Shown here: piece after piece, positions 34,613 to 43,870 of the stretch
Position numbering within the stretch: the stretch's first letter is position 1
Layout: the number at the start of each line of letters is the position of its first letter
Assembly: GCA_001896725.1 (NCBI GenBank)
Contig: MPPA01000022.1
Coordinates: 62,001-126,000, forward strand
From: Methanococcoides sp. EBM-47
Lineage (GTDB): Archaea; Halobacteriota; Methanosarcinia; Methanosarcinales; Methanosarcinaceae
Length of the DNA stretch: 64,000 bases
Direction of reading: 5' to 3'
Notes under the pieces: generated by a model
The model's input: the letters and a program-made list of their open reading frames with translations, nothing else
What the model was told of the DNA's origin: nothing
Databases searched by the model: none
Position numbers and translations under genes: made by a program

Positions 34613-35422
34613 ATGAGGGTTGCACTTAAGATCGCATATGTAGGAACAGGCTATCATGGGTCTCAGATACAGCCGGATGTTGCTACCATTGAAGGAGAGC
34701 TCTTTAACGCTTTGAACGAGCTGGGGATAATGGACGATCCAAAAAAAGCATCTTTCCAGAGCTCAGGCAGAACAGATGCAGGTGTGCATTCAAGAGGGCA
34801 AGTGGTAGCTTTCAATACTGATAAGCTTAACCTTTCGATTCCAAGGGTCATTAATTCTAAATTACCTAATTCCATATGGGCATGGGCACATGCAGAAGTT
34901 CCAAACGACTTTGACCCAAGAAGAGATGCAAGCAGCCGAGTATATAGATATATCATAAGTGGAGAGCATTATGATATATCCATGATAAGGTCTGCTTCAA
35001 AGATATTGGTTGGAGAACATGATTTTTCGAACTTTTGCAACAAGGATGAGGATAAAGGCACAGTCCGGGAAGTGAAAAGAATAGACGTCAGAGTGAGCGG
35101 AGCACTTACAAAGATCGATGTAGAGGCAAACAGTTTCCTTTGGAACATGGTGAGGAAAATGGTGACCGCTCTTACAATGGTAGGAAGCCGTATAAGGGAC
35201 GAGGCATGGCTTAAACAAATGCTTGAACCAGAGTCGTATGAAGAAGGATTAGAACCAGCTCCATCATATGGTCTTATGTTAATGGAAGTAAAATACCCAA
35301 TGGAGATTCCCTGGACAGAAGATACATACTCCCTTCGCAGAGCCTCTGAAAAAGTACAGGAATATCTTATAAGACATCGTGTAATGGCCGAGGTTATGCA
35401 GGAACTCGTACCAAAAGAATGA
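34613..35422 (+). CDS. truA: tRNA pseudouridine(38-40) synthase
   Basis: TruA converts uridines at positions 38-40 of tRNA anticodon stems to pseudouridine. 269 residues; 'FQSSGRTDAGVHSRGQVVAF' (about 45-64) contains the catalytic Asp, and 'EANSFLWNMVRKMVTALTMVG' (about 175-195) is the C-terminal family motif. I start at the ATG at 34613, five bases after a GTGAG site; a GTG three codons upstream is possible. It follows the HTH protein by 15 bases and touches the U32 frame (ATGA), so these three may form one operon. Confidence 0.93.
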   Translation: MRVALKIAYVGTGYHGSQIQPDVATIEGELFNALNELGIMDDPKKASFQSSGRTDAGVHSRGQVVAFNTDKLNLSIPRVINSKLPNSIWAWAHAEVPNDFDPRRDASSRVYRYIISGEHYDISMIRSASKILVGEHDFSNFCNKDEDKGTVREVKRIDVRVSGALTKIDVEANSFLWNMVRKMVTALTMVGSRIRDEAWLKQMLEPESYEEGLEPAPSYGLMLMEVKYPMEIPWTEDTYSLRRASEKVQEYLIRHRVMAEVMQELVPKE

Positions 35423-35478
35423 TCAGCTCACCTTATTGCAAGAGAGCTATTAGGGAATTGCATTCCTATCAAATTCTC

Positions 35479-37929
35479 ATGTCCCATGTCCCTGAACTTT
35501 TGGCCCCTGCCGGTGATATGCTATCTCTTAAGGCAGCTGTGGAAAACGGTGCAGACGCTGTATACCTGGGTGTTAAGAAGCTCAGTGCCAGAGCTTATGC
35601 TTCTAATTTTTCTGTAGATGAGCTGGAGCAGGCCATTGATTATGCTCACCTCAGGGGTGTGAGGGTATATGTTACAGTGAACACTCTTATAAAAGATGCA
35701 GAATTTGCTGAGGCAGCCGAAACTTTGCAGACCATTGCTGCATATGGAGCAGATGCTGTGATAGTGCAGGATATCGGTTTGCTTTCATTTTTACGTGAAT
35801 TTCTTCCGGAACTTTCTGTACATGCAAGTACTCAGATGACAGTACATAACACTGAAAGTGTGCGTTTGCTCGAAGGTATGGGTGTGAAAAGGATCGTGCT
35901 TGCAAGGGAACTTTCACTTGGGGCCATCCGCTCTATCCGTAATCGTACACAAACAGAACTTGAGATATTCATCCATGGTGCTCTATGTATCTGTTACTCC
36001 GGACAATGTCTGTTCAGCAGTATGGTAGGTGGAAGAAGCGGTAACAGAGGATACTGTGCACAGCCCTGTCGCAAACAGTATGTCCTGAAGAAGAATGGAG
36101 AAGAGGTCAATGTCAAGGGAAATTTCCTGCTAAGCCCAAAGGACCTTAATACCGCTGAGATCCTACCCCAAATTATTGAAGCAGGTGTTTCATCCCTTAA
36201 GATCGAAGGAAGGATGAAACGCCCTGAATATGTAGCAGGTGTGGTGAATATCTATAGATCGCTTCTGGACCGATATGCAACAGATCCTGCAGGTTATTTT
36301 GTATCTGAGGATGAATCAAGAACACTTGAACAACTTTTTAACAGGGGTTTTACCCATGCATATCTTTCAGGGGATCCGCGTCTTGAGCTAATGGACCACG
36401 ATGTGCCTTATAACCGAGGGGTTTTGGTGGGCACCACTGTAAGCGGTCGTTCAGGAAGAGGCTATGTAAGCCTAAAATTATCAGGTCCTTTAAATATTGG
36501 GGATGGAATTGGTTTTTCATATAAAGGGATGGGTGAGAATGTAACTGATATGTTCTACAAAGGTAAATCGATCACCTCTGCCGGTAAAGGCATGGTGGTA
36601 GATCTGTTTCTTTCCAATCCCATATCTGCAGGTACACAGGTGTACAGAACCTCAGATATCTCACTTTTCAGGTCTATGGAAAGGTCATTCAATTCTCAAA
36701 AGCCTGCGCGCAGAGTGTCTGTGAGGATTGAACTTACCGCTGTAAAGGGCAAAAATCTGAAAATATGTTTAGAAGATAGCGATAACAATATAGTGAAAGT
36801 GATTTCAGGATATATTGTGCAGGCATCTCAAAAAAATCCAACAACTGAGATAAATATTAAAAAACAGCTCTTAAAGCTTGGAAATACTGTTTTCTATCCC
36901 GCTTCGCTGGAAGTCCGGTCAGACCTTGATATTTTTGTTCCTGTGAAGGAGCTGAACAATCTCCGGAACAGTGCCGTTCAGGAAATGGAAAAGGTAAGGA
37001 TCAAAAAATGGAAACGCACGTTTAAAAATTTTACTCTTTCATCTCCTCCTTATCGTGGGGAAAAAACAGGAAAGCCTTTGTTATCCGTCAGTGTGAATAC
37101 CCTGGATAACTTATTGTGTGCAGCAGATGAAGGTGCCGATCTTATTTATTTCGGAGATGAGAACTTCCGCAGCTATACAAAAGCCACATTAAAAGAAGCA
37201 TATGATATTGCAGTTGTGGCCGGTTGCAGGATATATCTTACAACACCATCTATCGTATGGGATAAAGAATTGGATGAACTGAATTCACTTATCCAAGAGG
37301 CACTGAAAATTGGTTTTTGTGGGGTGCTTGTTGGCAATCTCGGTGTTCTAAGGGAGGTTCAACAGTTAGGACACAATTTTATTATAGACCACAACCTCAA
37401 CGTTTTCAACAACAGATCGGTTTTATTTTATCACAGAGCAGGTGCAGAAGCAGTGTCCTTATCTCCTGAACTTACATTGGAGCAAGTTTCATCCCTAGGC
37501 ACATATGGAACTGTGGAATGTATGGTACATGGAAATCCCAAGCTCATGGTTATAGAGAATTGTATCGTTGGAAGTCTGCTAGGTGGGGAAAACGATACAT
37601 GCTGTATACCCTGCAGAGATGGTAAGTTTTTGATCAAGGATGAGAAAGGTTTTGAATTTCCACTGCTTATGGATGAACACTGCAGGACCCATATTTTCAA
37701 TTCCAGGGAACTATGTCTGCTGGATGATATTTCCAGCTTTATCAAAGCAGGTGTGTTCAGATTTAGGATAGAAGCAAGATATATGGATGCCCAGAAAGTT
37801 CGGTTGGTAGTAGCCTCATACAAAAACCGTATACATCAATCGATTTCCGAACAAAGGACCTCACACCTTTCCTGCAGGGACATATCTGATAGATACACAA
37901 AAGGGCACTATTTCAGAGGTGTATTATGA
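35479..37929 (+). CDS. Double-domain U32 family protein (RlhA/TrhP-like)
   Basis: An 816-residue protein of the U32 'peptidase' family, which in bacteria hydroxylates rRNA or tRNA (RlhA, TrhP) using an iron-sulfur cluster and prephenate. Domain 1 (about 1-300) has 'FIHGALCICYSGQC' with C170, C177, C193 and C197 as expected cluster ligands. About 310-520 is a barrel linker. Domain 2 (about 540-815) repeats the U32 pattern, 'CMVHGNPKLMVIENC' and 'CCIPCRDGKF', with 'DEHCRTHIFNSRELCLL'. I start at 35479 ('MSHVPELLAPAGD'); an ATG at 35419 overlapping truA would add 20 unlike residues. Target RNA unknown. Confidence 0.82.
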   Translation: MSHVPELLAPAGDMLSLKAAVENGADAVYLGVKKLSARAYASNFSVDELEQAIDYAHLRGVRVYVTVNTLIKDAEFAEAAETLQTIAAYGADAVIVQDIGLLSFLREFLPELSVHASTQMTVHNTESVRLLEGMGVKRIVLARELSLGAIRSIRNRTQTELEIFIHGALCICYSGQCLFSSMVGGRSGNRGYCAQPCRKQYVLKKNGEEVNVKGNFLLSPKDLNTAEILPQIIEAGVSSLKIEGRMKRPEYVAGVVNIYRSLLDRYATDPAGYFVSEDESRTLEQLFNRGFTHAYLSGDPRLELMDHDVPYNRGVLVGTTVSGRSGRGYVSLKLSGPLNIGDGIGFSYKGMGENVTDMFYKGKSITSAGKGMVVDLFLSNPISAGTQVYRTSDISLFRSMERSFNSQKPARRVSVRIELTAVKGKNLKICLEDSDNNIVKVISGYIVQASQKNPTTEINIKKQLLKLGNTVFYPASLEVRSDLDIFVPVKELNNLRNSAVQEMEKVRIKKWKRTFKNFTLSSPPYRGEKTGKPLLSVSVNTLDNLLCAADEGADLIYFGDENFRSYTKATLKEAYDIAVVAGCRIYLTTPSIVWDKELDELNSLIQEALKIGFCGVLVGNLGVLREVQQLGHNFIIDHNLNVFNNRSVLFYHRAGAEAVSLSPELTLEQVSSLGTYGTVECMVHGNPKLMVIENCIVGSLLGGENDTCCIPCRDGKFLIKDEKGFEFPLLMDEHCRTHIFNSRELCLLDDISSFIKAGVFRFRIEARYMDAQKVRLVVASYKNRIHQSISEQRTSHLSCRDISDRYTKGHYFRGVL

Positions 37930-38070
37930 AGATCTTCTTTTCAGGCCCATGGGATCTATGAGGCACGGAACGCAGTCCAAAGGAACATTCCAGTGATGAC
38001 CTTTCTTATCTTGCAGCAGGCAGAAATGTAGGGATAATAGTTAAATATTTATTCTGCTATATATTAAAAC

Positions 38071-38316
38071 ATGGCTACAGAGATCATAACTGTTCTGGCT
38101 GCAATAATAATTGCATATATGCTTTACCAAGTTCTAAAGACTGTAAAGAACATGGTGGTCAATGCTATTATGGGATTGCTGGTCCTTGTTATAGCTAACA
38201 TTGTTCTCGGGCTGGGAATAGCCTACTCATGGGTTGTGGTCCTTACCTGTGCCATTGCAGGTGTCGTTGGTGCCATCCTTGTCATCTTGTTGCACTATAC
38301 AGGTATCTTCTTTTGA
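38071..38316 (+). CDS. BofA-like small membrane protein
   Basis: An 81-residue protein with three hydrophobic segments (about 4-20, 27-49, 55-78). The pattern 'VLKTVKNMVVNAIMGLLVLVIANIVLG' resembles the pro-sigmaK processing inhibitor BofA family. In Bacillus BofA restrains an intramembrane protease; archaea have no sporulation, so its role here is unknown. A TTAAATATTTA box about 30 bases upstream and a short leader are visible. Its 3' end overlaps the convergent methyltransferase gene by 22 bases. Confidence 0.7.
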   Translation: MATEIITVLAAIIIAYMLYQVLKTVKNMVVNAIMGLLVLVIANIVLGLGIAYSWVVVLTCAIAGVVGAILVILLHYTGIFF

Positions 38317-38987
38317 TCATAGCGTATAACAGCACGGATCATATGCCGGATATATTTCTTTCCCCTATATCTTTTTTCCATCTGTTCATCTTTGAGTTCT
38401 AGGAATTCGGACCCTTTGAAAAGTTTCCTTATTTCTTCGGAAGTAAAGTAGTGGTAAAGGATCCCATTCTGGCGCATAAAACTAGATCCTTCTACTTCCC
38501 TCCCTCCGTATCTCATATCCTGGGAACCAAAGACCTCCAGGAATACCAATCCATTACGTTTTAAAACTCTTCTTATTTCACTGACTGCAGCATATCTACC
38601 TGCTTCGGTGAGATGCTGCAATACTCCCAGACAGACCACAGCATCAAAGGTTTCTGTCTTCAAGGGCAAGTGTGTAAGACTTGCAGTAGCAAAATATGCT
38701 TCTCTTTTCTGTTTTTCCAGGTAGTCCCTTGCTCTGCGCAAGGCCCTGGATGAAATATCCATACCTGTTATGCTGTAATGGGCAGAAAGTGGAAAAAGAT
38801 ATCTTCCACATCCGCACCCAATGTCCAGTATCTTGCTTCCGGGAGGAAGCATTTCTGTTATATGGGATATAGAGCCGGCACAGCCCCATTGTAAATGCCT
38901 GTACTCATTTTCCCATGCAAGAATGTCGTCTTTCTCTATCAATTCATTATGGCCTGTAACTAGCAGCTTCTTTGAATCTCTTTGCAA
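38295..38987 (-). CDS. Class I SAM-dependent methyltransferase
   Basis: A 230-residue methyltransferase. Motif I '[12 protein letters not shown]' (about 53-64), acidic loop '[11 protein letters not shown]' (about 73-83), motif '[15 protein letters not shown]' (about 113-127) and '[13 protein letters not shown]' (about 145-157) are clear. Substrate cannot be predicted. Its start lies inside the end of the lysS gene by 41 bases, so it is translationally linked to it; this suggests but does not prove a tRNA-related substrate. Confidence 0.85.
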   Translation of the reverse strand: MQRDSKKLLVTGHNELIEKDDILAWENEYRHLQWGCAGSISHITEMLPPGSKILDIGCGCGRYLFPLSAHYSITGMDISSRALRRARDYLEKQKREAYFATASLTHLPLKTETFDAVVCLGVLQHLTEAGRYAAVSEIRRVLKRNGLVFLEVFGSQDMRYGGREVEGSSFMRQNGILYHYFTSEEIRKLFKGSEFLELKDEQMEKRYRGKKYIRHMIRAVIRYDQKKIPV

Positions 38988-40539
38988 GGAAATCCTTTTC
39001 CATGGATGAAAGGAACCATCCTGCTTTTGGACCTGATTGCTGGCCCAGCACGGCCAGATAAATGGCTTTGAACATCTCAGTGGTTCTTACTTCCAGCTCA
39101 TCGGTATCGATTCCCATTATACGTGCCATCCTGGCATTAAGAGAAGAACTCTTGTCCCGGGAAGAATAGACAAGACTGTGGTAATCCTCTCCGCTCAATT
39201 CCTTTGCAGTATCTATTTCCTCAGATAATGCCAGGAGGAAAGCCCTCTGGGTATTGTTCAAGATTGCAGCCTGCACAGGAACCTCCTCTTTTACACTGAA
39301 TTTCACCATATCAGGAGCATACATATCAAGCCATTTTCCAACATTCTCTGCAAGTTCCAGGATGCATTTCTCATTTTTTGTGCTATATCCTGATCTCTCC
39401 ACTATCTTCATCACTCTGCCAAGATCGCCATGAGCAACCTGATAAATAGTGGTCATGTGTCGGAATGGAATGTCCGTATGGCAGATACCTGCCGCATGTG
39501 ATAGTTCTTTCAGCCGCTTATCATAGCCGGACCTATCAGTATCAGCACTCAGCTTTTCATATTCATCTACCAGGTTGAGCAGGGGCAGAGCTGGGTCAAA
39601 ACGAATATGCTTCTCAGGTTTCGTTCTTATGATCAAGTATCTTAATATTTCAGGTGGAAGGACTTCCAACATATCTGATATTGATACTACCACTCCACTT
39701 GAGGATGACATTGCACCTTTTGTACCTAGCATGATCCATTCATATACTACCGGATATGGTGCTTTGTATCCATATATCTCTTCACTTATGGCCTTGCCTG
39801 TATCGTATGATCCACCTTTGGAAGCATGGTCCTTCCCAAAAGGTTCGACTGTAACTCCCAGCACGCTCCAGCGGGCAGGCCAGTCTACCCGCCATGTAAG
39901 TTTTCCCCCTCCTTTCATTGATACTGTTCCGCAATCTCCGCATGAGCAAATATAATTAACTGTCTCTGCTTCAATATCAAATCCAGTGACTTTAGTGGTT
40001 GTAAGCCGACCACATTTGTTACAGATTGGATTAAATGGGTTCCATTCGGCTGTAACATCTTTTCCGGTGTGCCCTTGTAGGATGTGTGCGATCTTGTCCC
40101 TGTTGAGGAGAGCCGTTTTAATGCTTTCCACGTACATCCCTTGTTTGTACATCTCATCAGCCCGGTATATCTTAGGATGGATGCCTAAACGATCCAAAGC
40201 TTTGTAGAATGGTTTTAGAAAATGTTCGGCATAGCTCGTACATTCACCGCATGGGCAAGGGATTTCTGAAATAGGTTTTCCTACATGAGATACAAAGCTT
40301 TCGTCCAGGAAAGGATATACTTTCCTCAGAGGATCATATGTATCTGCAACATAGATTATTTCTGCATCTGCTCCCCGATCCATCAGAGCACGGTAAACTG
40401 CATCTGCAGTGACCACTTCTCTCATGTTCCCGATGTGTATGTGCCCAGAGGGAGTGATACCGGTTGCAACAAGGTGCTTTTTTCCGCTTTCAAGGATCTC
40501 CTCTGCCATGACATCTGCCCAATGCGTTATTTCTGTCAT
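38947..40539 (-). CDS. lysS: Lysyl-tRNA synthetase, class I
   Basis: A 530-residue class I LysRS, the archaeal form of the enzyme. '[13 protein letters not shown]' (about 29-41) is the HIGH motif, and '[15 protein letters not shown]' (about 272-286) stands in place of KMSKS. Four Cys of 'CNKCG' and 'CSCGDCG' (about 172-205) form a zinc site. Start ATG at 40539. A methyltransferase gene overlaps its 3' end. The assignment is strong; note that Methanosarcinales can also carry a class II LysRS elsewhere. Confidence 0.95.
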   Translation of the reverse strand: MTEITHWADVMAEEILESGKKHLVATGITPSGHIHIGNMREVVTADAVYRALMDRGADAEIIYVADTYDPLRKVYPFLDESFVSHVGKPISEIPCPCGECTSYAEHFLKPFYKALDRLGIHPKIYRADEMYKQGMYVESIKTALLNRDKIAHILQGHTGKDVTAEWNPFNPICNKCGRLTTTKVTGFDIEAETVNYICSCGDCGTVSMKGGGKLTWRVDWPARWSVLGVTVEPFGKDHASKGGSYDTGKAISEEIYGYKAPYPVVYEWIMLGTKGAMSSSSGVVVSISDMLEVLPPEILRYLIIRTKPEKHIRFDPALPLLNLVDEYEKLSADTDRSGYDKRLKELSHAAGICHTDIPFRHMTTIYQVAHGDLGRVMKIVERSGYSTKNEKCILELAENVGKWLDMYAPDMVKFSVKEEVPVQAAILNNTQRAFLLALSEEIDTAKELSGEDYHSLVYSSRDKSSSLNARMARIMGIDTDELEVRTTEMFKAIYLAVLGQQSGPKAGWFLSSMEKDFLAKRFKEAASYRP

Positions 40540-40750
40540 ACTAGTTCACCAAGTTCATAATAATGATGCATTGTAAATTTATATACTATTATTTTAGAGC
40601 TGTGGTGTAATGAGAACCTTGTATTTATTGTGACATTAAGGGTGAACGTTACACAGAGATTGCGAGATTGTCTTTGGTTTCTTTGCATACAAAATGTTCG
40701 CACAGTTACGAATCGAAAGAGTTAATTAGTATTATATGCTCCTTTTCTCA

Positions 40751-41008
40751 ATGACTCGTATCACACCTAAAGGAGAAAGGAACAGCCTTTCAGTTATGAG
40801 GGATATATTCATGCTGTATCGGATGAGGGATCCAGCAGGTGATGAACTTGCCTCTCTCATTGAGATGCTGGGCACCCATGGTGCCATTGCATTTGCTCCG
40901 GTCCTTTATGATGAAGGAGATTATCCAGAAGATAGTGAAATGGATGCAAATGCTACTCAGGCCGTGCTTGTGTTCACTGGTGAACTCCAAAATTCAGAAG
41001 CTCGTTAA
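40751..41008 (+). CDS. Small hypothetical protein
   Basis: An 85-residue soluble protein starting at the ATG at 40751; an ATG five codons earlier (40736) is also open. 'RDIFMLYRMRDPAGDELASLIEMLGTHGAIAFAPVLYDEGDY' is compact and protein-like, followed by an acidic loop. No family is recognised. Its last 35 bases overlap the convergent TPD-nuclease gene, which is unusual and lowers confidence. Confidence 0.5.
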   Translation: MTRITPKGERNSLSVMRDIFMLYRMRDPAGDELASLIEMLGTHGAIAFAPVLYDEGDYPEDSEMDANATQAVLVFTGELQNSEAR

Positions 41009-41753
41009 CCTCATTTTCAAACCCTTTAAAGAACTGATGGCACTTTATTATATGGCCATTGCTTTCAAGCGTGTCCAGGAACCCATACCAATATACTATC
41101 AATCCATGACCAGACATCTGTTCGTAATGGGAAAACTGTTTTTTCGTATAGTGTTTATGTTCTTTCTCATCTCCGAACATTGCCTTACTTTCTATCCAGA
41201 ATATTTTCTTGCCATCGATCATTATAGGTTCAGAAAGCAGGAAGTCCGGGGTCTTGGTCATATTCTTTTCTCTTAACTGATCCTCGGTCAGGAAATCTAT
41301 TTTATGTGCCTTTAGCCATCGGAAGATTACCTCCTCGCCAAGCTTGCCTTTTTCCAGCTGTATATTGTGTGCATGTGGAGAAAAAAAATGATCTTTATCA
41401 AGAGCCTCCATAATTTCTTGTCTTAAACGTCTGTTTTGAATTCTGGCTGGGGAATTAAAAGCTATTTTTTTAGGTATGCCCAGTTCTTTTAGTATGAGAG
41501 ATGCCATCAATGTAGCAGGTACCTTCTTAGTTTTAGCCATATCGAGTATCGTTTTCCCTCTGTTCCATTGTTCCAGCTGTGCAGGTCCATTTCTTTTCAG
41601 ATTGCTGAAATTTGATTTAACTTTGAAAACGGTCTTTTGGGAAAATATCGTATATACAATACCTGGATGGATATCGAAAGCTTTGGCCACAGGTCCTATG
41701 TCCCTTATATCCTCCAACAATTCGTATACCTCCTCATACTTGCTTTTATCCAT
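40974..41753 (-). CDS. TPD-domain protein, archaeal CDIN1 (C15orf41)-like nuclease
   Basis: A 259-residue protein. The first 110 residues hold HTH-like segments ('IGPVAKAFDIHPGIVYTIFS' and 'KKVPATLMASLILKELGI'). The C-terminal half contains 'KTPDFLLSEPIMIDGKKIFWIESK': the TPD motif with D170, then E188 and K190, which matches a PD-(D/E)xK nuclease core. This is the architecture of CDIN1/C15orf41, the eukaryotic codanin-interacting protein, and its archaeal relatives. Nuclease activity is inferred from the core residues. It overlaps the end of a DNA glycosylase gene by 8 bases, suggesting a joint DNA-repair role. Confidence 0.8.
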   Translation of the reverse strand: MDKSKYEEVYELLEDIRDIGPVAKAFDIHPGIVYTIFSQKTVFKVKSNFSNLKRNGPAQLEQWNRGKTILDMAKTKKVPATLMASLILKELGIPKKIAFNSPARIQNRRLRQEIMEALDKDHFFSPHAHNIQLEKGKLGEEVIFRWLKAHKIDFLTEDQLREKNMTKTPDFLLSEPIMIDGKKIFWIESKAMFGDEKEHKHYTKKQFSHYEQMSGHGLIVYWYGFLDTLESNGHIIKCHQFFKGFENEVNELLNFGVHQ

Positions 41754-42402
41754 GTATAGCCCCTTTCCTGTGGTCCATTATCAGTATACATTCTTTACAG
41801 CGTTTTTTTCCACAATATGATTTCCCATACTCAACGATAAGTGCGTGGTACTCTTTGAACATGTTGACATCCGGCGGGAGTACACTTTCAAATAGTTCTT
41901 GTAACTTCCTATAATTGCCTTCCACCCCTATGCAGGCCATAATGCGCATAGTATATGCATCTATAACAAATTTAGGTTTACGGGCAGCATATAATAGGAT
42001 ACTATCTGCAGTTTCATTACCAACACCATCCAGGGATAGCAAAACTTTACGTAACTGATCAGTGGGAAGATCGAACAGTTCGTTAATATCGTTCTTTATC
42101 AGGAACTGTGATACATTTCTCAGCCTGGCAGCTTTTTGTCGATAGAATCCACAACATCTTATCTTTTCTTCCAGCTCGATGATATCTGCTCTGGCAAGAT
42201 CATATGGTTCAAGCAATCCTGCCTGCTTAAGGTTGTATATGGCCCTTTCTACATTAGACCATTTTGTCCGTTGTGTTAAAAAAGCTCCTACTATTACTTC
42301 AAAAGGTGTTTCCGCAGGCCACCATTTCTGGGGTCCGAGCTCTTTCAGAAGTGTTCTATATATCTCTTTGAGGTTATTTTTTTCTGTTTCTGAAGGTAAC
42401 AG
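41746..42402 (-). CDS. EndoIII-superfamily DNA glycosylase, MagIII-like, apparent CTG start
   Basis: A helix-hairpin-helix base-excision glycosylase. Continuing the frame upstream of the first TTG restores the conserved N-terminus 'KWWPAETPFEVIVGAFLTQR' (residues 26-45). There is no ATG, GTG or TTG before the stop at 42424-42426; CTG at 42400-42402 has GGAGATGA 7 bases upstream, so I take it as the start (218 aa). HhH 'LDGVGNETA' has E130 where EndoIII has its lyase Lys; D148 ('VIDAYT') is kept. Only three of four cluster Cys remain near the C-terminus. It resembles MagIII, a monofunctional 3-methyladenine glycosylase. Confidence 0.75.
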   Translation of the reverse strand: MLPSETEKNNLKEIYRTLLKELGPQKWWPAETPFEVIVGAFLTQRTKWSNVERAIYNLKQAGLLEPYDLARADIIELEEKIRCCGFYRQKAARLRNVSQFLIKNDINELFDLPTDQLRKVLLSLDGVGNETADSILLYAARKPKFVIDAYTMRIMACIGVEGNYRKLQELFESVLPPDVNMFKEYHALIVEYGKSYCGKKRCKECILIMDHRKGAIHG

Positions 42403-42417
42403 GGAATGTTCATCTCC
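42400..42417 (-). promoter_or_regulatory. Ribosome-binding site deciding a CTG start
   Basis: On the minus strand GGAGATGA (42410-42417), one mismatch from the archaeal consensus GGAGGTGA, then 7 bases, then CTG (42400-42402). The reading frame has no standard start codon upstream of essential sequence. Confidence 0.55.
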
Positions 42418-42458
42418 AAAATTCTATATCCTATAATTGTCATTGATGATTATTTAGG

Positions 42459-43307
42459 TTAGAAATTCTTTATGGAACTAGCAATAAGGGGTGCAACACT
42501 CACCGAACTCTGTGCTTTTTCCAGTGTGTCCGTAGCTATAATATCACGCACACCTGCATTAAAAAGACGCAACACTGCATTCTTTGCCAGCACGGGATGC
42601 ACACATGTAAGATAAACATTGCTTGCCCCTTGGTTCTTGAGAAGCTTTATAGATTCTGCCATTGTACCGCCTGTAGCGATCATATCATCCACCAGGACAA
42701 TATCCCTGCCACAGACATCCATATTCTTTGTTTTGATGACCACAGTATCTCCAGAGAGCCTGGTCTTTTCAAGATGATCATACTGAATGTCCATTTTATT
42801 TGCAATGTTCTCTGCCAGGTTCATAGCGCCTGCATCCGGAGCTACGATCAATGGATCATTCAGATGAAGGGAACTTATATATTTTCCAATGGTATCTGAG
42901 GCATCAAGATCAAAAGCATCAGAATTGAAATAATCTAATATACTTGGCTTGTGGATATTTACAGTAAATATTCTGTCAGCAGATATGCTCCTAGCTATAG
43001 CTCGTGCACTGATCGGTTCTCCCGATTTGAATTTCTTGTCCTGGCGTGCATATCCCATATAGGGAATAACCACATTTACCACCTGTGCATCTTCACAGGC
43101 ATCTATCATAAGCAGCAATGTCATGAGGTCAGAATCTGTTGCAGTGCTTTGTATAATGGTCACCTCATCCATAGGCTCTTCCATTATACGGGTATAGATC
43201 TCTCCATCAGGAAAACGGTTAAACTCACAAAGAGTTGGTTCAATGTTCATTTCTCTTGCCACACGGGTAGCAAGTGCCTGTGATGCCGGTCCTCCTATTA
43301 TTTTCAA
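42459..43307 (-). CDS. prs: Ribose-phosphate pyrophosphokinase
   Basis: PRPP synthase makes phosphoribosyl pyrophosphate for nucleotide and histidine synthesis. 282 residues, the short archaeal class. 'RFPDGEIYTRI' (about 26-36), 'VVIPYMGYARQDKKFKSGEPISARAIA' (about 78-104, the flexible loop), and 'RDIVLVDDMIATGGTMAESIKLL' (about 203-225, PRPP-binding) are visible. The start ATG at 43307 gives 'MKIIGGPASQALA', normal for the family. It stands alone between the glycosylase and moaC. Confidence 0.95.
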   Translation of the reverse strand: MKIIGGPASQALATRVAREMNIEPTLCEFNRFPDGEIYTRIMEEPMDEVTIIQSTATDSDLMTLLLMIDACEDAQVVNVVIPYMGYARQDKKFKSGEPISARAIARSISADRIFTVNIHKPSILDYFNSDAFDLDASDTIGKYISSLHLNDPLIVAPDAGAMNLAENIANKMDIQYDHLEKTRLSGDTVVIKTKNMDVCGRDIVLVDDMIATGGTMAESIKLLKNQGASNVYLTCVHPVLAKNAVLRLFNAGVRDIIATDTLEKAQSSVSVAPLIASSIKNF

Positions 43308-43374
43308 TTTAGGTACCTCATGAAATTGTTTACTTGATCTTATATGTGATTTTTCTACACTACTATGTCTTATG

Positions 43375-43866
43375 TTAATTAGTTTTGGTACCCTTTATCT
43401 TTTCAAGCACCCTTATGTCTTTTATGAATGTGTTAGGGTAATTGCCTGTAGCATCTTTTTCCATGGATTTGACCATGTCCCACACCGTCAGGAGTGCAAT
43501 GGAAACACCAGTGAGTGCCTCCATTTCTACCCCAGTTCTCCCAACGGACCCGACCTCTACGGTAGCAACTATTGATCCCTCTTGGAATGAAAAGCTCACA
43601 TCGACACTCGTTATAGGTATCTGATGGCACATCGGTATCAGTTCAGCAGTTCTCTTTACACTAAGTATAGCCGCTGTCCTGGCAGTTGCTAATACATTGC
43701 CCTTTTCTATCTTTCCATTTTGGATCTTTTTTATAGTTCGTTCTGAGAGCAGTATCTTACCGACTGCTGTTGCACGTCTATCAACAATATCTTTGCTGCT
43801 GATATCTACCATTATGGCTCTGTCATCTTTCAGATGACTTAATTTTCTCTCCAAAGGAACCACCAT
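43375..43866 (-). CDS. moaC: Cyclic pyranopterin monophosphate synthase
   Basis: MoaC makes cPMP from the MoaA product in molybdopterin (tungstopterin) synthesis, needed for formylmethanofuran dehydrogenase in methanogens. 163 residues; 'GNVLATARTAAILSVKRTAELIPMCHQIPIT' (about 56-86) and 'GRTGVEMEALTGVSIALLTVWDMVK' (about 108-132) with the catalytic Lys are diagnostic. I start at the ATG at 43866; the preceding TTG would touch the upstream stop. It follows a 61-residue hypothetical gene by five bases and is part of an operon with nnr. Confidence 0.95.
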   Translation of the reverse strand: MVVPLERKLSHLKDDRAIMVDISSKDIVDRRATAVGKILLSERTIKKIQNGKIEKGNVLATARTAAILSVKRTAELIPMCHQIPITSVDVSFSFQEGSIVATVEVGSVGRTGVEMEALTGVSIALLTVWDMVKSMEKDATGNYPNTFIKDIRVLEKIKGTKTN

Positions 43867-43870
43867 CAAT

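Noticed and set aside
40839-41276. 145-codon plus-strand frame
   Set aside because: It is antisense to the TPD nuclease and out of frame with the small gene at 40751.
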